DNA of 64,000 nt from assembly GCA_028015205.1 (NCBI GenBank), contig CM051516.1, positions 55,742,230 through 55,806,229 on the forward strand. Reading direction: 5' to 3'. Below, piece after piece: positions 1-12,308 of the stretch. Each line of letters begins with the position of its first letter. Positions within the stretch are counted from its first letter, which is position 1. The position numbers were made by a program, and so were the translations under genes. Source of the DNA: Mytilisepta virgata (taxonomy: Eukaryota > Mollusca > Bivalvia > Mytilida > Mytilidae). Below the pieces are notes generated by a model. That model saw only the letters and a list, made by a program, of their open reading frames with translations, did not search any database and was not told the DNA's origin.

Positions 1-984
1 TCGTGAAACATAATTCGTGTGAAAATGTTATTATTGAAATAATAAAATTCTTTGATACCAATTTTTAAAACCGTTTTTATTTCCAGTGTTTAGATCTGAG
101 AATTACCGACAGGAAATAGGGTCCCGAACTGCGTATATATTCTTCATGAAGTATTGTACAATACTTTGATCATATGCACATAGCATTGTTCATTGAGCAT
201 CATATTTTCGTTGAATAATTATATATTCACCGTCGCCATATGTGCCAAGGAGAAACAGCAAAACATTTTACAAAAGTGTATGATATATAAACAGAAATCG
301 TTTGCAATATGTTGTTCTACTTCAAGTTTCAGCAGTCCGACTAGGTCATTTTTAACAGTTTCCTTTATCCGTGTTGTTGTTTATTTACAAAATCTAAAAT
401 CAGACTTGGAATGTTGATGATTTTGTGTCATTTTGTAGCAACTGAGACCATTTAATGCAGTTTTAGTATATGTATCTCGAATTTCATGTACTAATGACGA
501 AAATTACTTTTCGAAATACATATATTTATATGTGGCATACTCGGAATAATATTTCATTGCCTTTAATGATTTTATGGCTTTATAAAGTTTTGTTCACGAT
601 TGTATACAATAAAGGTAAATCCAGAGAAAAACGAACTGCAAATGCAATAACTGACTTTAATTTACTACAACCGAGGCACAGCACTGCTGCTGTTGGATTG
701 TATGTCCCCACATATATCGTCTCTTCAGGTGTCATTGCACGATCAAGTGTTTTTTATAAGTGCATTGAACTTTTCAAATGGAAAAAAATTTTCAACTCTG
801 TTAAATATCAGGAAAGGATACCGAAGCGACAAAACTGTGAGAAAAGTAATTTTGAAATCCAAGGAAAGACAGTCATGAGGATGGAACACAACAAACAAAC
901 GCCACAAAGATTCATGATTAACTAACAGAATAAAAAACAAACATAATAAACTGAACAAAAATAGAAGACGACAGCAAGAAAACT
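1..984. other. Intergenic, no gene recognised
   Basis: AT-rich sequence. The open frames of 74 and 151 codons at 193-417 and 470-925 have low-complexity translations, resemble no family I know and carry no supporting splice or promoter signal, so I do not call them. The last 100 bases already resemble the repeat family described at 985-1600. Confidence 0.6.
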
Positions 985-1600
985 AAAGCACAAGCAATGT
1001 GAACTCCCACTAAAACTTGGAGTGACATCAGGTGCTCAGGAAGGGTAAGCATGTCCTGCTCCGTAAACGACACAGGTCACATTACCAGTGAGTAAAGCCA
1101 GTGAAGTGTCAAATCCAGTGAGGTTTCAATTCTAGAACTGAGAAGGACGTCAAATCTAAGATATCTAGTCTCATACGTGAGATAGAAACTTCGTATCAGC
1201 CAATCAATTCTTGGTCAAAGGGATGTTGGCTAACCTGCTAATGTTCCTTGGGCTCATGATGGTATTTCAGAAGCGCAGATTGTGCCAGCAAATTTAGTAC
1301 CTGCGTATCTGGAAAATACCATTGTGGAACTGTCGTGTTATTGCCGTTTTTTATATAATCAGACAGAGAATCAAATTTATGTGAAGCTCTTATATTGAAA
1401 GTCAATATCTATCAAAATCTTGACTGCATACAACTCAAAGCGGATTCAAATAAAGCCGTACATCAAAGCGAAAGTAATGTCATTCTTGTAAGAGGAAACT
1501 GAAACCTTAGTTTGAAACTGCTTACCCTTCCGGAGCACCTGGGTTCACTCCTGGTTTTTATAGGAGTTCGTGTTGTTCATTGTTTTTTTTAAGTTTTCAG
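985..1600. repeat. Interspersed repeat with inverted ends
   Basis: A block around 985-1060 (containing tcaggtgctcaggaagggta) reappears as a diverged reverse complement at 1517-1590 (cttacccttccggagcacct), so the interval is bounded by inverted copies about 75 bp long. The same family recurs at 23765-23885 (minus orientation), 24090-24270 (plus), 31345-31465 (minus) and partly at 50105-50235. It is a dispersed, probably non-autonomous element. No coding potential is visible and I cannot name it. Confidence 0.55.
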
Positions 1601-1640
1601 TGTTTATTTGTTGTGCTTGTGGTTGTTCATTTGTCTAAAT

Positions 1641-3204
1641 GTAATCGTAAAATTCAGTATATCATACCGCAGAAGTCTGAATAAGCTAGTCAGTTTTGTC
1701 TAAGATAACTGGAAATACAGGTAATTATCGTAAGTATTTTCAATTTGGACTCATTTTTCTTTATTAATATTTCATTGATAGGTGTTCATTTATGTCGATT
1801 GAATTGATAATTTATCTATTTATGCCTGTAGAATAGGTTTTATTTAAGCTTTCCAATATATAAAAGTAAACGTCAACTGGTCTTAAGTATTATATAACTC
1901 CTCTGTAATTTTTAGGTCTGTTTCAGGATTGGTGCTGCAACATCTTTATTGAAAAGTATCAAACTATTTTTGGCGACTGGTCATCTTTCGTCGAAAATGA
2001 TGTAACCCTATTATTGAAAATCCTGTGTATCGGATAAAGCATATTCTTCTTATTTGTCGAAATCTACTGCAACATTGCTTTTCTTTATCTCACCTGTTTT
2101 ATAGATTCTAATTTGCTATTTGTTTCGAAACAAACATACAACTATATATGTATTGCCTACTTACGATCATACCTGCAGCCACTTGTCCGATTCCACTTTT
2201 GACTGAAAATATATAAAAATTATTTGTAATTTCATTGCAGATGCAGAGAACCCAATACAAAACCGTTTGAAATTGACCGAATCCTGTTAATATTCAAACG
2301 ACCCAAATCGAGTTATGGCCAAAATACATATATGTAAAAATTAGTCTTGACCTGTTTGAGCCGCCCAAAGACAAGTCACAAATGATGTCGATTTGACAGC
2401 GTATATTTATTGATATTTACAAATATATTCATGACAATTTTTACATTAAAAAACAAACAAACCTATTTTAAACGCATATCAAATTTTAATGTTGAATACT
2501 TCAATGAATAAAACCAAATTTATCTATAAAAAAAATATGCTTATAATACAAAATTCTAATGACTGATAAAAAAGTCCTATTGTGTTTTTATTTCTTTTTT
2601 ATTTCTATATAGAACGAAAACAGATTATTAAAATGAATTATATTTAATAATTAAATTATACAATATGCATATATGATAAAATTCACATGCAATTTGTCAT
2701 TCATGTTAACTTAAAATAAAAAAAAATTATTCCTGGATAAAGGTTTATTTTTAAATTCTATTTGATTGAGAGAACAAAAAAATCTGAAGATTAAAATTTT
2801 TACGGTCAATATGTTTTGTGAAATCTCAACCCTCCCCTATACCTCTAGGCAATGTGGAATAAACAAACACACAGCGATACACACAGTAAAACTCAGTTCA
2901 AAGATGTCTGAGTCCAATGTTTAAAAAGGTAACAGAAGAAACTAAACAAAATGACAATGATCAATAGAAGTTCACAAAGGACTACTAGCAGTTACTGACA
3001 TACCAGCTCCAGACCTCAATTAAACTGATCGAAAGATTATGTCAGCCACAATCTCTCCCGTTAGGGGTTTAGTATAATGCCATCATAAATTATACGAGAA
3101 GAACATAACCCTTATGCCAAGAACTGGATTTAGGATATTTGATTTTATTTCCGATGCAAAGACCCTATGAGTGAATCAACATTAATTCCAAAAAAATTCC
3201 ATCT
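1641..3204. other. Intergenic, no gene; short dispersed repeat near 2870-3060
   Basis: Very AT-rich with many stops in all frames. The part around 2870-3060 (cacagtaaaactcag ... ccagctccagacctcaatta) resembles a dispersed repeat I remember from mussel sequences; its short motif aaactgatcgaaag recurs near 32366. Nothing else is supported. Confidence 0.5.
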
Positions 3205-4010
3205 TTAATGACTTGACAACAGTATCGTAACTACATCCCTTAGAATAAGTCTGTTTAAAGCTTTGGTGAGCTTTCCAGGTGAATGACGACTTTTTTGCTT
3301 TTTATAGAATATTACCATAAACGATTGGGTGTAAAATAACTTAACAATAAAGTTGTTATTGGCAGCCTTATCTGCTGGGACAAAAACAAATCCCTTTCCG
3401 AGTTCTTTTAGCTTATGTTTGATACGAGAAATAGGGTTATTATGGTTGTTGTTAGGAGTAAAATAAGTTGACGATTGGAAAGTCAGACTCAAAGTCATCC
3501 AATTTATCGTAAAGTTTTGTATTCAGCCTTCCTCAGGTGTCAATTTCGAGGTGAAGGTCAAGATAAGATGCAGACTATGCATTGTCTGTGGTATCCTTAA
3601 TTTCGAGCTCATTGGGATAGATGAGATGTAAGAAATTCCCAAAACGTAAATTGTTGATTGATAAAACATCATCTATATAGCGGATGCTAAAATTAAAGGT
3701 ACGGGATAACTTCTTCTGTTTTTCCTTAAGAAGCCCGTCAAGGAAGTCTGCTTCATATGAGTAAAGGAACAAGTTAGCCAGGAGTGGCGCGCAATTAGTG
3801 GCCATAGGAATGCAAATAGTCACGTCCACCAAATTGAGCAAATATATTGTCGATCAAAAATTCCATCATCAGGACAAATTCGTCCTCTGTATATTTTTTG
3901 TTAGATTTATAAACTAAGGAAATGTAAACACAATGTAAATATTGGTTTCCACGATTTGGCGCTGATTCGAGAGTTACTCCAAAAATAAATATGCTATTCA
4001 ATACTCGCTA
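3205..4010 (-). pseudogene. Relic of a Penelope-like(?) reverse transcriptase
   Basis: Minus-strand frames carry reverse-transcriptase landmarks: KYTEDEFVLMMEFL and FAQFGGR (about 4001-3830), then [20 protein letters not shown] and RYIDDVLS followed by ELEIKDTT (3841-3575). IPMATNCAPL corresponds to the conserved block before the catalytic box, and YIDD holds the paired aspartates. The frame changes near 3830. A second piece with GKGFVFVPADKAANN at 3498-3205 is an N-terminal motif of the same protein, yet it lies downstream of the catalytic core on this strand, so the copy is rearranged. The family matches RT proteins common in mollusc and cnidarian genomes; I lean to Penelope-like, but a LINE is not excluded. 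It is non-functional. Confidence 0.75.
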
Positions 4011-7000
4011 ATATGACGTAGAGTGATTTCCGTCTAACGCCTGGTATTTTTAGTTTTGGCCTAGCTTAAAGGTCCAAATGTATACAAAAGATAGGTTTAG
4101 ATTCCGCTAGGGACCACCATGCACTCCCTGATCCCATCCAACGTTTCAGCATAGATTATTATCTTATTTGGTCACTAATTTGCTTAATTCGCTTAATTTG
4201 CTAGGAAAATAAGTACATCTGCGTAAAACAATTCAGTATGTACATCTGACTTTGTTTGTTGTGAATGAAATAATTGAAATAAAGACATACTTTTCTTTCG
4301 CTGTTTCTGTTTTAAACAAGTCATTCAATCTTTAAGAAGGTTTTACATTTTGATATGCAACAATGAAAATTACCGGTAATTTAATCCTGATATCATTTGA
4401 CATATTGTTATAGTAGTATAGAATAAATAGATACAGGCGGCGTTTTTGTGAGGCCAAAACATGTTTTCATGCATTGCTTATAAAATAAGCCCGTGAGTAT
4501 AGTCTTGAGCAGCGATGAGCAGTATGAATATATACTTAACAGCGATGAATGAGTAAGAGAAATCAAAACAACAACCACGACATATTAATTTGTCAGACAA
4601 TTTCTTAAACCCCAGCTGCATCAATTAATCTTTCAGTGTCAAGATCAACCCGATAGACAACAAAGGGATACCCTTACGCCCACATGGGGATCAAATTTTA
4701 CAATTGCAAGATAAGGTTGTTGATTACACTTTTTTTCGTTTTTCACTGGGTTTAGTGTGATTGCACACTATTTGCAGGTTGACAACACGGTTTATCTGTT
4801 TACTTTGGGAAAGTGCCCTAATTATGAATGCTAAAGGATCACTGTTGATTCCGACAATAACCTTCTAGAAAACTATTAACTTAATTCATTTTAGAAAGGT
4901 CGTGAACAAACTTTCTATAGTAATTCTATTTTGAAAAGCACAATTCACATTAAAACCTTTCAATATGTGTACAATTGAACACTCCTTTCTTTTTCAAAAC
5001 GTTTGATCTCTCCACTAAATTTCACCAAGGTCAACGTATGAAATTCATATTTGTGAATAGTTCAGTGCAAAAATCCCAACACAAAACTTAACAGTTTTGC
5101 CAAACACTCGCTCAAAAAAATCTATCAAATGACGGATGAATCGCATCCGGAACGAATTCCCTTTTTGCTTGAATGATCATGAAAACTAAAGCAGGCAGAC
5201 GTATCTTGGTCAAGACCAAGAATTACTGGCGTAGCTAAACGCCAATTAAACAACATATTGTTTTCAATAACAAAGGGAAATACCATCAACAAATACATAC
5301 ACTTTCATTTTCCGGAATAAGAAAATATGACAAATAATTTTGATATTTATAAATAACTATGACGTACGTTGTCCACCTTGTAAAAAGTTAAAATACTAAA
5401 ATTATTGTTGATGCTGGATTATACCATTTCTTTCTGCCTCACTTTCACGAACATAAGGAATATTAATGAGAAACTCAATACATTAAGAATGTTCTTAATA
5501 TTCAATTTCGATTTACTGAGTTAAACCTTTGTGTATAATGGGTAATCAACGGACCAGAGAAACATACCCTTTTTCATGTTTTTGAACAGGTGCCCCTTAT
5601 ATTCTAGTTTAATTTTACAAGCACTGTTCATGACATGAACTCTTCACAGTGCCCTTATAGACAGTGATTTGCTATAAATAGGTACCCTTTAAAACAGCCT
5701 TGACTGTATATTTTATAAACTGTTCCGCATTATTTTTAAATCAAACTCTTCCTTATTATTAAATCTTTAACTTCCCGTGTTTTTTAATTGGGCTTATTGC
5801 CACTTCATGTGGCCGTTGGCTTGTACATTGTATTTTATTTGGGTTAATTAAAAATGATTGACATTTAGGCGGAAGTTATATTTTTACTTGCGCTCCTGAG
5901 TTCTCTTGTTATTTACAAAGGTGTTTTATAAGATTTGAATATAGTATAATTGTTACCACCACTATATTGCCTGACTGTAAATATATCTATATTAAACAAA
6001 GGGTAAAATCTAAAATATATTTTTTTAATTATCAAACTATGCTAAGTACACATAGTATGAAATAAAAGCTTTAAACATATGTTTAGAAACAGTTCAATCA
6101 GAATCTGTCAAAATCAATATTTGGAATTAAATTTCTATGAAGCTAAATTAATATTAGTCAAAGTAACAACCTTATGGTCATTTTTACTACATATGACAAA
6201 TAATTTAATAATACTTACATCTACGTCACCATTTCGCCATTAATGATTGTACTTCCTTCTTTCAATGTTTATATACCGGTACATGATAATATTGTGACGT
6301 CATGCAGATTCCTCTTAAAATCGAGAGCTTTATTCATTTAAAAAAGGGGTGTTTATCTGCATCAAAATCACGTGGAGATATTTTGGCCACATATATAAGG
6401 AAATAAAGACCATTAGTAATAGTTAAATAAAATATGAAAACACTTTGAAACTGAAAGTACTTAGGATTTAATAACTGGTATTATGAACATGTGTATTTGT
6501 CGTGTGATTGACTTTTGGGATACCGTATCTAAACATGATCTGGTAGTCAAATCAGGAGATAAAGGCTCATCGGTATGGATTAAATTAATTAAAACCTTTA
6601 ATTGCTTGTTAAACTGGACATGCTAGAGGAGGTGAGTAAATATTATGCGTGACCGGTAAATGGCAAGTATCAGTGTGAATTTCTTTCATGTGACGGGTTT
6701 ATACACGTTACTCGATTTCCGATCGTGCGATTTCTAAAAATTGTGTTTTTAAAAATAAACCATTTATTTTTTATGCCGGATATCGGAATAGCAGTGTACT
6801 TGAATATTGCATTTAATTTTATATCAATAAGGTATCATAAAGGAAGCCGGTGTACAACGGTCGACATTGAACTTTTTGTCATAAATTCAAAATGTGTATT
6901 TGCCTAATATTCGATTGTTATAAAGGCTATTTAATAAAACCTTAATGACAGACCTATGAAATCTCATTAAAAATCAGTACACCTTCTCATGTCATATTTA

Positions 7001-7540
7001 CCTAATTAACTATAGCATATTCACCAAAATTGATAGGATGAAAAATAATGTCATTATGTAAGAAGTTTATGTTTTATATTGTAACAGGAGGTGTTTTAAA
7101 CTAGAGTAATAATTACAAGTTTCCATTGATTGGGCCTACTGGGCAGTGTAATGGCTAGTACTTCGCTTAACAGGTTCTTTTTAGGATGTTTGGGTATCAG
7201 ACCAAATAAATAATTCTGTTACAGTTCAACAATTTATTATAAACAAATCAAATCAATCATATCACTCATTTAGCAGGTTGAAGCACAAAATATCTACAAT
7301 GACCTACTAAGCTACAAAAATGTACATTTTGAGACGGTTCCTAACAATACGAAACACATAACGCAAATAACCGGGAATCCCCTTATCAATATGCAAAACC
7401 TAACAACAATGATAAACATAGAAACGACAGCATTTGAAGACAACGGGAAAACTTAACTATTGAAAAATAACGGTGGGTGGAACCGCAGCAGCTCCAGTAA
7501 CTTAAATATAAGAAATACCTTGCCCACAGTGGACTTCCTC
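4011..7540. other. Long intergenic stretch, no gene recognised
   Basis: About 3.5 kb of AT-rich DNA without a convincing coding frame; the 60-codon frame at 6725-6907 resembles nothing. A 36-bp motif at 4833-4868 (core cactgttgattccgac) is repeated with few changes at 39809-39846. No RNA gene, promoter or large repeat structure could be supported. Confidence 0.5.
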
Positions 7541-7544
7541 AGCA

Positions 7545-7990
7545 ACTGAAGCGAAAGCGACTAAATACCAGAAACAAGGCTATTGAAAAAATCCATGGCA
7601 ACGGATGAAAAAGTCCCTAGCAACAATATCTATTTGGGTTAGGTTAAGGAAGGTCAGGAGTCAAGGTCATTAAAAAACCCTAACAACCGATGATAAAGTC
7701 CCTAACAACCATATATTATAGATTCGGGACCCTATAATATAGCTGTGTATGTCAATATGGAGGCTCAAGGGTCAAGGTCATTGAAAAAATCCATAGCAAC
7801 CGATGAAAAAGTCCCTAGCAACCAGATATATTTGGTTTTAGGACCCTACAATTTAACTGTTTTAGACAAAATGGAAGGTTAAGAGTCAATGCCATTGAAA
7901 TAGCCCATAGCAACCGATGAAAAAGTCCTTAGCATTACTATATATTTGGGTTCAGGATTCTATAGTTTAGCTGTACAAGTCAATATTCAG
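7545..7990 (-). repeat. Minisatellite, about 115-120 bp period, family A (minus orientation)
   Basis: About four diverged copies of a unit containing gtcaaggtcattgaaaaa, agcaaccgatgaaaaagtcc and aggaccctataat. Read as its reverse complement this is the same unit as the array at 20690-21350, so the two arrays are in opposite orientation. It ends just upstream of the gag region of the gypsy element. Confidence 0.75.
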
Positions 7991-8292
7991 GCGAAAAATG
8001 TGACGGTATACATTAAATAGCAAAAATTATCATTGATGCAAGATCTAAACAAAAAATAACAGGTGAGCTATTCAGGCTCTTGGGTAACTCTTATATATTT
8101 TGTAATGTCTTTATTGTCATCACTACTTTTTTCAAGACTATTTAGTATCACTTCATATACAATTTAATTTTGAAAATATTGGAAAATAAGTTACAACATG
8201 TCAATGAATTTACATGTGGCTAACCAAATGAGGGATTAGACGCATTAAAAGCAAGGCGTATAGCCAAAGTTAGAAAAGAAAAAAGGTAGAAT

Positions 8293-9265
8293 GACCATGG
8301 AAGATTTTATATCAGAAAGTACCTTATACGAGGAAAATGTTAAACAATTAGTAGAGGATGGGATTATTAGCGTTAATTATTCGCTGACGTCAGCAGATTT
8401 AGAAATGCGACTTGAAGAATATAGTGAAAATGTTAACCAGAGAATGTTAAAATAAGACCAGAACCAACTACTAATATTGCAACGATTAGAGCAATTAGAT
8501 GGAACTAACCAGACTATGCTAAAAAGAATACAGAACGTACCCACAAAATCTGAAATGACATCCATGATTGATGCAAAAAAAAATGAAACATCTTCAAAGC
8601 TAGACAAATTGTCAACAACTACTAGTATCAGAAAAGCAAGATGATATGGCATTTCAGCAAATTAGTTTAACACAAGATATGAAAGTTATTGTTGGAGAAT
8701 TAAAATCTTCCATGCAAGAATTTGAGAATAAACAAACCTTAATGGATGACAAAATTGATACAGTCAGTAATAGAGTCAATTATTATTCAAAGTTAATGGA
8801 TGAAAGAATTAACAACCTCTCACAGGCAATTGATTCAAAGGTTAACACCTTAGCCGATTCATTAAATCATAGAATTGACACCCTGTCCAACTCAGTAGAT
8901 ACACAAGCAGCAATGCTTGCTTCCACAGTGGATAATAAAATATTTCAACAATGGATGTAAAAATAGACAAAACAGTAGACATTGAAAGGGGTAATTTATT
9001 CCAGACAGTAGATAAAACGTTGACAGATTTACAATTCACAATATATGATACAATATATGAGAAAATGACAATCTTATCGAACACCCTAAACAGTAAAATA
9101 ACAGACTGGCATGATAGTATGAAGATAAAAGTACAAGACATTCCATTTGGTGTTAAAGAAGTTCAACAAAATTTAGAACAGGGATTATCTTTAGTAAGTA
9201 ACAAAGTAGATAATCTGAATAAAGAGGTAGGTGATACAAATGAAACCAGACAGATAAAAAGTTGA
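8293..9265 (+). pseudogene. gypsy gag, coiled-coil N-terminal part
   Basis: It starts at ATGACCATGG (8293) after an adenine-rich leader. The frame is interrupted near 8453 (TAA) and 8640, and continues through 8646-8960 and 8951-9265. The translation is rich in heptad-like repeats with L, I and V spaced by polar residues (for example DERINNLSQAIDSKVNTLAD), typical of a long coiled coil. This suits a Gag amino-terminal assembly region, which is inferred from position rather than from a recognised domain. There are at least three frame breaks. Confidence 0.6.
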
Positions 9266-9396
9266 AGTGGCCAGAATATAGACTCTAAATGTAATCAGTT
9301 GAAAGGAGAACTAGCTGCTATGATGAGCAAACAACATGAAGATACAACTCAACAAATGAGGAATACATAAGCTACTCTGAATCAGAGATACACAAG

Positions 9397-9655
9397 GAAA
9401 CTTCTAGAATGGGGTAGAAGTTTGAATTACACATCACAGATTATGATCATTCCAGAACTATTATGCAAGTCAAATAGAATGTTCTAATCATTCCATCAGC
9501 ATCTATGATTGTTCCAGTGATTTCTAAACTGCACAGTTACAACATTATTTGGAAAACAACTTTAAGTATTATGTAAGCATATTATAGATGTTATAAGGCC
9601 ACACAAAACAAATTAGGCCAAGATAAATAAATATAATAATTACAATATCATAACA
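9397..9655 (-). mobile_element. LTR fragment of the 24.5-28.3 kb element family, inserted in gag
   Basis: Sequence from about 9397 to the terminal ...ataaca at 9655 is closely similar and collinear to 28075-28326, the outer (U3) part of the LTR at 27700-28326. The shared stretch includes tgatcattccaga, gtgatttctaaac and ggccacacaaaac. The orientation matches the minus-strand element. Only about 260 of 627 bp are present, so it is a truncated LTR sitting between the coiled-coil gag and the gag remnant at 9660. Confidence 0.8.
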
Positions 9656-9659
9656 AAGG

Positions 9660-10260
9660 TGGAACGTTAAGGGCCTTTGTACACAGAGTATATGTCTTAG
9701 CAATGGATGCATGACATGAACGTTGTTGAAAGTACACCAGTTTTTAAGAGGATATCGGGAAAGATCAGCAGGCTATGAGGTTTGTTAATACTTCATAATG
9801 AAACCAAACAGCTTTATTTGGATAGGTAGATCAAATTTGTTCCAAAGACAAGTTACTTTTTCTGATAACGACACAGAAGAAACTAAGGGAGATAAACAAA
9901 CTGAAGCCAAAGATAACACGTCTAAAGAAAACGGGTAGCTGATTTGTGAAAAACCAAACACAGACGATGGATCAATTGAACAATTTATTTGGTCAAATGA
10001 TTTCTAGGAGTACAACAAATCAGCAGCAATTGCAACCTCAACCTCAATTTCAAAACCAAAACTTTCATTCACTACCAAGACAGAATATTCCCACCCACTA
10101 ACAGACCTTTTAACAGATTACCACCCCCACAAGGATATAATAGAGGTTTTAATTTCCAAACAAGAGACAGGACCTATTTTGCGACCTCAATACTACCCAC
10201 AGTTTAGAGGTTTGTTCAGAAATAATTTTTATACAAAAAATTAAAATAATAAAGAAAAAA
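9660..10260 (+). pseudogene. gypsy gag, capsid remnant and Q-rich C-terminus
   Basis: Frames near 9672-9790 give a capsid-like remnant (AFVHRVYVLAMDA, with stops and shifts after it). Further on, 9960-10230 encodes a glutamine- and asparagine-rich segment (QLQPQPQFQNQNFHSLPRQN). No CCHC zinc knuckle was found. The region is full of stops and is not translatable as one frame. The assignment rests on its place between gag and protease. Confidence 0.5.
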
Positions 10261-10661
10261 TACCAGAAGTCCTTGTTCGTCATACCGCTGGTAAAAGTTT
10301 AATGATGCCTCTGACAATTAATGGACATATGAAAGCCACAATAGATACAGTAGCTATGATAACTCTAGCAAAACCATCGTTATTTACTACTGAACAATTG
10401 GACGATAGCCTTGAAACTTTGAAATTAAAACAATTGAGTCAACAAAAAATACAAGTAAAATTAGTCAAAAATGTAGAATTACAGATAGATTGCATTAAAA
10501 CACATTGGTGCGTATGTGTTACTCAGATTCAAGATGATGTTTTGTTAGGATTCGATTTGTTGGCAGCCCATAGAGCATCATTGCATTTCATAGATAATAT
10601 AAAAGTATCTAGAGTCTTCACAAAGAAAAGTGTTACTCTTCTCCAAACTCAGTTATTTTAA
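10261..10661 (+). pseudogene. gypsy aspartic protease
   Basis: The open frame gives IPEVLVRH then PLTINGHMKATIDTVAMITL and, about 60 residues on, DDVLLGFDLLAAHRA. The hydrophobic-hydrophobic-Asp-Thr-Gly-Ala active-site box of retropepsins is present as IDTVA, so the conserved glycine is valine. The second landmark (LLGxDLL) matches the C-terminal retropepsin motif. The enzyme would cut Gag and Pol; with DTVA it is probably inactive. The frame stops at 10661. Confidence 0.75.
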
Positions 10662-11935
10662 CACGAGTAGGGCTAGAAAAAGAACTACAAATAGATTATA
10701 TAATAGAAACTCAGAGGTTTAACGCCAAAGTACGGACATCAACTACGTTATGTAATGGACCGGAATCTAGTGTAAAAATGATTAATGACACCAACAAGAC
10801 CATTAGAGTAAATCAAGGAACTTGTATTGGTGAAGCACAGCCATTTGAAGAAATATACCAGAATGAAATATCAGAAAACACTTTGTATGCTCAAAACCAT
10901 TTAATACATTCAGATGGTGATAAAGTACCTGCTCACCTTACAGATTTGTATGAACGAACATGTAGCAGTCAGAATGAAACGCAACAGGAACAAATTATGC
11001 ACTTATTAATTGAACATCAGGATATATTTGCTAAGCATGATTTAGATCTAGGCTGTTGCGCATAAGATAGATACAAAAGATGCAGAACCAGTGAAACATA
11101 AGGTGCGGCGAACGCCACTTGGCTTTCAAGAAAAAGAGGAAAAGCAACGTAAATTTTTTTTTTAGAAATGGGAAGTATACGGCCAAGCTCTTCGGAGTGG
11201 TGCTCGGCACCAATACTTGTTTGCAAGAAGAATGGATCTGTAAGATGGTGTGTAGACTTCCGTTCATTACATGCTGTCACCAATAAAGACTTTTTCCATT
11301 GCCTATCATAGAAGATTGTTTAGATACTTTACAAGGTAACCATTTCTTCTCAACTTTAGATATGTGCTCGGGTAATTATCAAATTAAAATCGCAGAAGAG
11401 GACTGTAAAAATACCGCATTTATCGCAAAATACGGTCTGTTCAAACATACACGCTTGGGAATGGGATTGTGTAATGCTCCGGCAACTTTTCAAAGAGGAA
11501 TGCTATAGTTTAGAGAGGATTGACATGGACAGAAGTACAAGTCTACGTAGATGACATTATAGTTCTAGGGACTACAATTGAGGATGCAATTGAAAAATTA
11601 AGACATTTATTTCAGATTCCAACATTACAATCTAAAATTGAAGCCTAAAAAATGCGAATTGTTCAAACAGGAATTATAATTTTTTAGAAAAGCTGGTTAA
11701 TTTTGAGGAAATTTCAATAGCTCCATGAAAAATGTAAACCGTAGTCAATTGGCCCAGACCTTCGACAAAAAGAGCTAATGCCATTATTAGGAATTGTAAA
11801 CAATCACAGGGACCATATACATAATTTTGCAGAAAATACATTTAACTATATGAATTATGCAATGACTTAAAAGAGTTTGAGTGGATATCCCGACATGAAG
11901 AATTGGTTTCTGAAATTAAGCGGGCGTTGACATCA
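10662..11935 (+). pseudogene. gypsy reverse transcriptase with upstream linker
   Basis: The PR-RT linker is open at 10778-11065 (HLTDLYERTC, IEHQDIFAKHDLDLG). RT follows with several frameshifts: VRRTPLGFQEKEEK (about 11100), [17 protein letters not shown] (about 11210-11265), then 11299-11508 in one frame with [24 protein letters not shown] and GMGLCNAPATFQR. The catalytic YVDD is at 11544-11555. The frame breaks at 11065, near 11150 (a poly-T tract), 11296 and 11507. The thumb and connection region after 11600 is badly degraded. Confidence 0.85.
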
Positions 11936-11964
11936 GCATCTTGTCCTGTTTATCCTACTTAAAC

Positions 11965-12308
11965 TGGAGAATTTATTTTGGACACGGATGCGTCCTGTAC
12001 TACTATAGGAGCTGTGTTACTACAAATACAAGATGGGCAGGAAAAGTATTAATCTGCTATACTAGCCATGTACTACTCAAACCACAAAAGAAATATTGCA
12101 CAGGAATGGAGTTATTGGCAGTTGTAAAATTTTGCCGCCATTTCAGACATTACTTTTGGGTCGAAAATTAAATTTAAGAACCGATCACAACAGTCTTACA
12201 TGGTTAATGAGATTTATACACATAGTGGGACCGCTGGCTAGATTGTTGGAGCAAATGGCTCAATTTGACATGGAAATAATTCATAGATCTGGGAGAAACA
12301 CACACTGA
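11965..12308 (+). pseudogene. gypsy RNase H
   Basis: It begins with FILDTDASC (DTDAS at 11981-11995), continues with the GMELLAVV box (near 12105) and NLRTDHNSLTWL (near 12180), and ends with IIHRSGRNTH. These carry the acidic D-E-D residues of the RNase H fold. There are frame changes near 12060 and 12160. The coding sequence then jumps directly into the integrase core at about 12308, so the usual tether and the integrase zinc-binding domain are missing. Confidence 0.8.

Noticed and set aside
470..925. 151-codon plus-strand frame as a gene
   Set aside because: Overlaps a random frame on the other strand and a dispersed repeat; composition is that of non-coding AT-rich DNA.
7990..8292. 5' LTR of the gypsy element
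   Set aside because: No sequence here recurs downstream of the element and no TG...CA boundary or primer site could be defined.
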